The notes beneath the pieces were generated by a model, which saw nothing but the letters and a program-made list of their open reading frames with translations, had not been told where the DNA came from and ran no database searches. DNA of 64,000 nucleotides from Artemia franciscana (Eukaryota > Arthropoda > Branchiopoda > Anostraca > Artemiidae), in NCBI RefSeq assembly GCF_032884065.1, contig NC_088867.1, positions 31,822,593 through 31,886,592 of the forward strand. Reading direction: 5' to 3'. Positions 55,983 through 64,000 of this stretch are shown here, piece by piece (within the stretch, counting starts at the first letter, position 1; the number at the start of each line of letters is the position of its first letter). The position numbers were made by a program, and so were the translations under genes.

Positions 55983-58900
55983 GCCACTTTTTTCTTATTA
56001 GCAAAACAGGTCTTGTGACGTTTTTCTGATTATCGCATCACCTTCCTATTAGCTTATGAAGTAACACAAGTTTTGTGATGTCAGGTCTTAAATGTGCCCG
56101 TATTCAATATTTGTAATCTTTTACAGTCAAATTGGCAGGGCCGCAAGACACCTGTTTTGAAACATGCCATGAACGGCTGTGCCAGGATTCGGCTGACTCA
56201 CATTTTGTATTTAAGAGTTCAAAACCTTTACAGTACGGTTCTCTGTTATGCAAATATCGTGGTGTAATTTTCACCAACATTGATTGAATTTTTGGGGTTG
56301 TTCCCTCCCCCTTTTCAACATTTTCCCAAATTTTTTAAGGCTTGTAATTTCTTATGGGAATCATTAGACTTAATGAGCTTTACATATTTGGATTGTCTGA
56401 TTAAATGGTAAAAAAACGAGTTTTTCAGCTTAAGGATATGAGCAACATAAAAACTAAGAAATAACAGAAATTAATCGATATATGAGGGGTGTGTTGCCCT
56501 CTCCTCTTTTCTTTGATCGTTCCACTAAAAATCTTCTTATTCCCAATCAACGAGCCAGGGGTATGATCAGTCGCTCTTAAAGCATTGGAAGAACTAACAG
56601 TCAAATTTTAGTGTGAAACAAGAAAAAATGAAGAAGGGGGAGGGTAAAATTCCTCTTATTCGGCAACATTTCTTACTTTTAGTCGAAATAACTTGTTTTT
56701 TTATATTTCATTTCTGATCTTTGTTCCCCTATTTGGCAAAATACCAAAAGAAAACTCTCCTTCATCTCAGTGCTTAATTCCTCACCAAAAATTTTTGCAT
56801 GCCAGCAGCAAAGTTCATATTTGAACAATAAGCAAATTTAAAAAGTCAAGTACCTTTCCCCATTGGCTTTGGGGGTGATTTTACCCCAAAAAGAATAGTT
56901 TATGAAACATTCAACTATGCTGAATAGAATAACCTTCTCAAAATTTGGATCGTCTGTTTTTGAGGAAAATAAGAGTGTTGGAGTGGGTCCTCTCTGCCAA
57001 TCTTCAGTGACCAATTGCTTAGTATGATTACCCCTGGAAAAAATTACACCTATTGTGATCTTTCTTCTTGAAAAAAATGTAAAATTCTACATTTTCACAG
57101 GAGCTTGAAACATCTACATTGGGGTTTTTAAATAGGCTGAATCTGATAGTGTGGTCATCACTTTTAAAAAAACTAGGTAAATTTTACCCAGGCTCACAGC
57201 TATTAATGGAAAACTTTAAACTTAATGAACTTTACATGTATGAAATCAGTGTAAGATATAAATCATTTGATCTTGATTTTTTTGGAAAAAAGTAACTGTT
57301 AGAATATTTCTTTATTCAAAGAAGGCACCTTTGGAAAGACAAAATTTTTAAAAAACTTGTGCTTAAATTTTAAAAAATATAACAAAATAGCTCCATTTTT
57401 ATTTAAAAAGATTGTTGCAAAAAGTCAATCATTGGCGTAAAAGTCAACCTTCGCATAAAAAGTGAAGGTTGAAGGAAAGATGTGCCCCCTACCCTACTCA
57501 TAAGCGGAATGGTTTCTGTTCGCTTCTGATTTAATTAAATAAAAAAAAGCAAGTTTTTGTTTTAACTGAAAGTAAGGAGCGACATTAAAACTTAATACGA
57601 GCAGAATTATTCTGTTTATGAAAGGGACTGTCCTCTCCTCAATGCCCCGCTCTTTACACCAAAATGTTATATCGTTTCAAATAGTAGCGTTGTGAGAAAG
57701 AGTCAAACTTCAACGTAAAGAGCGAGACATTGAGGAGGAGACAAGCCCTTTCATTTACACACTAATTTCTGTTAGTCTTAAGTTTTAATGTGGCTCCTTA
57801 CCTCCAGTTAAAAAACTTGTTTTTTTTATATAATTTCTGAACATTTTTTAATTTATGCAGGTTTTGATTTCGGCTCAAAATACATGAATAACTGAAAACA
57901 AATTTGCATATTAATTTTACTTTTTTTTGGAAAATCGGCGTTCTTACGGAAGTTTTGATCGGACGGTTTCGAAAAAAGAGGTGCAGGAGGGGGCCTATTT
58001 GTCCTCCAATTTTTTTGGTCACTTAAAAAGAACACTACGTAAAAATCGTAACTTAAACGTAACTTTAACGTAACTTAAAAATCGACTTACAAAACGAACA
58101 TTTATATTCGTATATTTCTATTACGTATATGAGGGGGTTCACCCCCTCGTCAATACTTCGTTCTCTAGAATAAATGGCTCTTTTGAAATGGCTAAAACCA
58201 CTTTAGCGTAAAGAGCAAGATATTGAGGCATAAAGAATGACCCTGAATCACAATGACCTTTTAATTACAATATCTAGCTCTTTTGAAACCACTAAAATAT
58301 TTTAGCGTAAAGAGTGAAGTACTGAGGAGTGGACGAGCCCCCCCCCCCATATAAATAACAATTACTCTTCGTTTTAGGTTTTGATGTTCCTCCTCACTTT
58401 CAGTTGAAAGACTGGTTTATTTTATATAATTTTTCATTGCTTTTTAAATATTGCTGAAAAATCCAGAACCCCGTTCTTAGAAATTCTCTTCTCCCATAAT
58501 GGATTCTACCATGGAAAGATATTCTCACGTGACCCCCCCCCCCACCACCAGAAAAAATACCCCTGAAAATGTCTGTATACTTCCCAATAACCAATACTAT
58601 CTGTAAACAATGGGCAAAGTTCATAACTTGCAGCCCTTCCTCTGGGGACTGTAGGGAAAAAGCGTCGTCAAAGACATAGTCTTTGACGATGCTTTTTGGC
58701 AATGCTAAGCAAAATGGCTATCTTGAAATTTTGATCCGATGACTTTGTGAAAAATGAGCGTGGGAGGGGGCCTAGGTGCCTTCCAATTTTTTTGTCACTT
58801 AAAAAAGCAATAGAACGTCTAATTTCCATTAGAAAGAGCCTACGTACGACATTCTAAGACCACTGGATTGATACGGTCACCCCTGGGAAAAACAACAAAA

Positions 58901-59991
58901 TAAACAGATAAACAAGTGATCTTTCTTCTGGTAAAAAATACTGAACTACATATTTTTGCAGATAGGAGCTACTTCTACAGTAGGGTTCTCTAAAACGTTG
59001 AACTTGACGTTGTGATTTTCGTCAAGATTCAATGACATTAAGGGGATGTTTCCCCCTTTTTACGGAAATAATGTAAATTTTTATTGGTATCCGAAATCCG
59101 GTTTTTAGAGTTTTGTTAACTATTAAGCCAACTCACTCCCTGTTATAGTTCGTTACAACACACTGTTTGATTTTTGATCCTTACTTTCAGTTGAAAAAGC
59201 ATGTTTTGTTTGATTACTGACTATTTTTCAAATCATTCCAGGAAATCCAATCCTTCGCCGTGTAAGGTTTCTGTTGGAAAATTCCCTGTAAAAATATTGT
59301 TCTCCCGTGAGACACCTTCCTCCGAGGAGATAATCCCCCCTTCACAAGAAGCTCCCGTATATTCCCCATTAACAGATATTATTAGTGAGCACTGAGCAAA
59401 TTTCATAACTTACAGCCTGTCCCCTACGCAAGGCCGTATCCAGGGGTGGTTAGGGGGTTTGCACCCCTCCAAAAATTTGTCTGACTCGAAAAAATGTAAC
59501 ATAAATGAATATAGACAAATTTTTTATGTAGCTTAAAGATTTTTAACCCCCCTCCCCCCAACAAATTTATTTCGTAAGGAACCCCTTCCACCAGATATCT
59601 CCTTGACACAAACCTGACCCCCCGAGACTCTGAGGGGTCATGTCACCACTAAGTATACTAGGGGTATACTTAATAAATGTTGGAAAATATCTAGTCGAAA
59701 GGTTGTCCAAAAGTTGTAATCGGATTTCTTTGGGAGAAAATGGTCATGGGAGGGGGGGGGGGACTATTTTCCCTTTAATCTATGTGGTCACTTAACTGTT
59801 AAAAACAATCCTCCTGGTGAAAAAATAAAGAAAAAACTAAGATCCCCGTTCCACCTTCAAGCCAAAACGACGAAATTCCACATTTTTGTAGTATGTACAT
59901 TAAATTGTACATTAAATTAAAGGAATTTTTTATGAACATTTAAGATCGAGTAGTTCGTGATAACGAACTACTAAAATAACTACTGCCGCTA
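55983..59991 (+). repeat. Cluster of foldback-repeat members
   Basis: Single-copy as a block but built from the foldback family. Inverted-arm cores lie at about 56425-56700, 57560-57815 and 58120-58412, and body segments in both orientations at 56280-56420, 57010-57300 and 58412-59200. A MITE relative starts at 59429. Before D2 comes a short hairpin, TAGTTCGTGATAACGAACTA (59950-59969). No coding sequence. Confidence 0.65.
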
Positions 59992-60417
59992 CTACTACTA
60001 CTACTACTAACGACTCACTGCAGCGCAAAGCTGTTTGAAGCCAACATTCTTAAATTCAATTTCTTAAATTCGGGTAAAGATAAGACCCCAGTTACTCGCC
60101 AAAGAGGGGTCTATCAAATACCCTGTGATTGCGGAAAATACTATGTCTGCAGGACCCATCAGAATCTAGACAAAAGGTTACAACAGCATAAAAATGACAT
60201 AGGTAAGGCCTTAATTTCAAATGGTTCCAACAACTCCTTTGATTCTGCTCTAGGTTGGCACATATTTAATAATCCGTCCCACATGATACTTTTTGAAAAC
60301 TCTTCACTCATTAGTAATGATTTGGGAATAAAACAGGTGGTTCGAGAATCAATTGAAATTAATCTTTCAAGTTTTTTTCATTCTATTTCAAGTGGGAAAA
60401 GAAGGAATATTTGTTGA
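59992..60417 (+). pseudogene. Penelope-like GIY-YIG endonuclease fragment, copy 2
   Basis: Same frame as 1-426 with a Pro-to-Gln difference after KRL (QQHKND here). Upstream sequence is a CTA microsatellite and foldback DNA, not reverse transcriptase. In this copy the element is therefore truncated at the microsatellite and carries only the endonuclease domain and tail. Confidence 0.75.
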
Positions 60418-62264
60418 ATCTAGGTTTCTTCTCAGGAAATTTTAGTAACCTGTACTTCAGGAGAGTCTAAGCCTTAGAGATATGTCGTGGCACTGCATCC
60501 TCGATTCTTTGCACTTTTAATTCTGATCTATTTATATGTGCTGATAGACTTTGTATTCAATTTATAAAGAAGAATGGTGTCTTTGAAATGCTTTATCCCT
60601 ATATGGATTTTTCTTACTTGTTTTGTCCTACGAAAAAATAATTGAAGAAAAAACGAAAATAGCGACGAAGACCACACTGCCTTTCCATAACAAACAAATA
60701 CAACGTAGAAACAATAGGGAAAGTTTTTTTCAAGACAATGGAAATTATTTATGTAGATATTTCGGCCCTATGTCCATGGGCCGTCTTCAGCACAATACAA
60801 TACTATATATATATATATAAAAGAACTTACATCAAATTGTGAGAATTAAAACTGATTAGTTAAAAACACTTATTAAAACATATTTTTTTTTTAAATATAG
60901 CCCTAGCATCCTTACTTCAGCGAAGTTCAACCAGGACTGGCGAAAAGAATGAAATGAAGAAATATAAACTCATTCAAACTAAAGAGAATAAAATGATTAG
61001 ATGCAATTTCTTAAAGCTAATCTTGCTTGTTTAGCAGCCTGTCTCAAAGGCCTTTTCGTAGTTGGTTCAGTACTATTATAAATTGGTTTAGTAAAATATT
61101 TTGTTAGATCATTTTTAATTAAATTTGAGTATAAAGAATTTAGTGAGTATTCCCCCAAGTCCCTGTTCAAAGAAATATTTTTATTTATTCCATGGACAAA
61201 GGATTTCTTGCTAAGAGTGATTTCCACTTAGCCAAGAACATTATTATGACCAGAGTAAAACAACTATCTAAAAAAAAAAATATTGAAAAAAAAACAAGAT
61301 GGATTTACAGCCATTTTCACTAATCTTCAATACACATTGTATTTTACTTAGACAAGGTATTTTAAGGCAGGTGTCAACAAAGCTCCAGCAGTGATTGCTT
61401 TACTTAAGAATCAAACTAGCATGGTGAATGCTTAGCTCGTAAAAACCAAATACACTAGCAATGCCAGGAATTAAACCTGTACCCGTTGGACAAAGGATTC
61501 CCAAACCAGAGTGCCAACAACTTAGCAAGGAGCACAAATGTGACCAGAGAACTATTATTTGAAAAAAGAAATATTGAAAAAAAAACTCAATTCATGGTTG
61601 TTGCCATTTTCTCTACTGTCCCGTAAACAATATATTTTATTTAGACAAATTAATTTTAAGACAGGTATCAACTAAACTCCATCAGGGATTGTATTTACTT
61701 AAGATACAACAAGCAATGTGATTGCATAGCTTTGTGATATTCTAGTCTTAAATAATAAAAAAAAGCAAATTTACATTTGCTATTTGTTTTCCAAAAACTC
61801 ATTTAAGCAAAACCATTTGCAACAGCAATACGCCCATGGTTAGATTAGTGTCTATCCAAAATGCTTTACAACAGAAGGGACACATTTCTTGCTTAGCCTA
61901 CAAATTCTTCTTTTCAAAATCTACGCCTGAAAAGTTCAACCAACAATTATGAATGGTAGAACCCTAAGGTTAAAAACAATGACAGTTCTGGTTAAATTAG
62001 AGTTCAACCAGTCAATTGTTTCACGCAAAAACACTTTTCATGACAACCTGGTTTGTCACTGTTTCACGCAAAAACAGTGGTTGAGCTCAACCACACCGAG
62101 TGGTTGAGCTCAAACAGTCTCTTTGGTTGACGCGAAAAAAAGGCCTAATTCTACCAATTGCTGGGTGTCCTGGGTGTAATAAGCGTTGCCAATAAAATAA
62201 AAGAACCGGTGAAAATAAAATTAACTAGATTATTGAAAAAAATCATTAAATCAGTATACAAATC

Positions 62265-62347
62265 GCTAGATTGTTGCTTTTCCTTTTCAGCAGTATGGTG
62301 TAAAGACGTTTTACCTGAACTTTTGCATCTATATAGGCACAATTTGA
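62265..62347 (-). pseudogene. Ankyrin remnant, end fragment
   Basis: Only the last partial unit (KTSLHHTAEKEKQ) of the 2270-2555 array is present; beyond 62347 the sequence is unrelated. Confidence 0.6.
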
Positions 62348-63594
62348 TTTATTATGGTATACAAGTCGTTTCACGAGAATGCCCTTAGGAAACACTGGAA
62401 AATCCTAGTTTATTCAATTGCCCCTAAGAGTTTCAAATTGATCGGGCAATCAGGGCCGAACATGACCACCTTTTTTACTGTAACCTATCTGCGAAGGAGA
62501 GTTAATTTGTATATAATGTAGGGCAATATGCCCCTTGAAATGTGGGATTACATGGACTCGAGAGACATATTTTTTAGATTATTACACTATTCTGAAAAAA
62601 ATGACTTTCCAATACCCCAGAAGGTTACGACGGTATTTAGGGGCAAAAAAGGGTACAGGAGGGGAGGGAGCTGGTCGCCACCCATCCACTTTAAGCCCTG
62701 AACAGGTCAGTAGAACTTTGATTTTTGTTCGAGTGAGCCCTCTCCCTATTGTCTAAAACCACACGAGTAATAGAGAAAAACATGGGAGGCACATGGCAAC
62801 AGCAGTGCGTTGCCCCTGATTCCTAACCGAATTTTTTACTTTTCTCCCTCAAACATCGTCCGCTATTTTATCAGTTATTTTCCTAAATCATTCTATCCAC
62901 CCTTTGTGTTACGAAATTCTCCAGTTGCAGATTTCGCTTTTAGTATCCCTCTCAGGTTTTAATCCTGAAGTCTATTAACAGTAAAACTACAAATGAAACA
63001 GCTACGCTTCTTAAATGTCATCTTTAAATAGACTCCTTTACTTTTAAAATAAATAGGAGCATTCCTGGCCACTCTAGTGTCCAAAATCGAATCTGAAATC
63101 TTGAAATTACAGTAGCATAAACAATAAGTTTAGCCGTCTTATGTGTACTTGGACCTTTCTATGAAGCAATACCGCTAACTTATTGTGCTAATACGAATCT
63201 TCAGTTCATTAGAAGGGAAATACTGAAAAAGGAAATAAAGAATGGGAAATATATAAATAAGCTTAGGCAATTTTAATGGAAGAAAAATTTGAAGAGGAAA
63301 GAACTTCTTTCTTCATTGATACTAAAATAAGTATGCACTCGAATGAATTATATGTTTGCCAATCATCAAGACAAAACAGCAAAAAATCAATTGAATAAGT
63401 ACAAATATCAAATAAAACAAAATCAAATCACACCCCATATGGCACAGTAGGGAATAATATCTAATAAAAACATAAGCAGATAGACAGTAAATAAACAATA
63501 AACGTAAATATAAACAGCAGATAGAAAAAAGTACAAGTAGTACAAACGTATTCCCCCTTTAAATTTCAAAATTTCTATATATATTTTTTTTGCA
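62348..63594. other. Single-copy non-coding sequence
   Basis: Unrelated to the rest of the window. 62348-62830 has G-rich and C-rich phrases resembling a diverged repeat. The remainder is AT-rich with no gene recognised. Confidence 0.4.
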
Positions 63595-63680
63595 TAGTTT
63601 GTCGATTTTTGGCACTTTTAAAAGTCTCAAAGCCATGTAATATCAGTTCCCACAGCTTGATGGTCATGACTCCTCATACA
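63595..63680 (-). pseudogene. Degenerate exon-like copy
   Basis: The minus strand reads MTIKLWELILHGFETFKSA, closely matching the end of the exon at 63861-64000 (TIKLWELILQGIENDFKS). There is no matching donor at the equivalent place. It looks like a decayed tandem duplicate of that exon's 3' end, about 200 bp downstream in gene sense. Confidence 0.5.
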
Positions 63681-63860
63681 ATAGAATACAACATAAAACT
63701 AAAGAAAAATTGACATAGGTTATTTTAGTATATATAGGTTTCAGTATATTTCGTTTTTGCACTAAAGGTGAAACACAAGCTATTTTTGTTTTGGTATTTT
63801 GCTACTTTAGCTCCCTATTCTTTTCAATATAATAATAAATAAAGAAATTAAAAACAATAC

Positions 63861-64000
63861 CTGATTTAAAGTCATTCTCAATGCCCTGTAATATTAGTTC
63901 CCATAACTTGATAGTCTGAGCAGAAATCAGCTCAAAAGTCACAACATTCTCCAAAGACTCCAAAAATGGCCTCCCCACAAAGTCTGATCCAAGTTTTAAC
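63861..64000 (-). CDS. Exon of an unrecognised gene (partial at window edge)
   Basis: On the minus strand one frame is open from the window edge to a donor-like CAG|GTATTG. It reads LKLGSDFVGRPFLESLENV, VTFELISAQTIKLWELILQG and IENDFKSG. The composition is that of a folded helical protein, with no low complexity and a plausible splice site. I do not recognise the family. A shortened, decayed copy of the last 20 residues lies at 63595-63680. The rest of the gene would lie beyond the window to the right. Confidence 0.6.

Larger units (their letters stand above)
59992..62347 (+). repeat. Direct duplication D, copy 2
   Basis: Twin of 1-2357. It begins in a CTA trinucleotide run and ends inside the ankyrin remnant. 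The Penelope-like endonuclease frame is at 59992-60417, the SINE-like head near 61441-61539 and the palindrome at 62077-62094. Non-coding otherwise. Confidence 0.95.

Overview
The window is animal nuclear DNA, most likely from an arthropod. It is AT-rich, its exons are split and bounded by GT-AG introns, and it is dense with LINEs, Helitrons, MITEs, a tRNA-derived SINE and foldback repeats. The one host gene I can name confidently is TMEM38 (TRIC, the ER/SR trimeric intracellular cation channel); its protein follows the insect orthologue as I remember it. The foldback family here resembles repeats I associate with the brine shrimp Artemia, but that is memory, not proof. There are no prokaryotic-style genes or operons.

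Layout. (1) 1-2357 is a direct repeat (D1) carrying the end of a Penelope-like element, a SINE-type tRNA head and part of an ankyrin remnant; its twin D2 is at 59992-62347. (2) 3399-18526 is the left arm of a very large inverted duplication; the right arm is 39120-55982. (3) A block called R here (13785-22355) recurs in direct orientation at 32868-39019. It holds a MITE and a tandem-repeat-cored element; the 13.8 kb copy also holds a Helitron that the 32.9 kb copy lacks. (4) 22.17-23.95 kb is a LINE fragment. (5) 23.95-32.87 kb carries TRIC exons on the minus strand. (6) 39020-39119 is a 100-N scaffold gap. (7) 55983-59991 is a cluster of foldback repeats. (8) 62348-64000 is single-copy here and ends in an exon of an unrecognised gene.

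TRIC. On the minus strand there are three consecutive coding exons (29493-29649, 27093-27188, 24591-24767), a truncated fourth (23947-24007), a second truncated copy of that exon (13457-13542) and the terminal exon (9427-9612). The right arm, on the plus strand, carries an intact copy of the duplicated exon (44119-44239) and of the terminal exon (49759-49944). The first coding exon was not found. Splice phases agree across all junctions, so the exon calls are firm; the arrangement is not. Either the locus has been tandemly and invertedly rearranged, or two haplotypes have been placed head to head across the gap.

The clearest natural experiment is the R block. Its two copies form a filled/empty site pair for the Helitron, showing clean insertion between A and T with no target duplication. 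I found no coherent new gene system. The unusual content is structural: exon fragments, paired duplications with conflicting orientations, a scrambled Helitron helicase, and several unnamed repeat families with readable ends.
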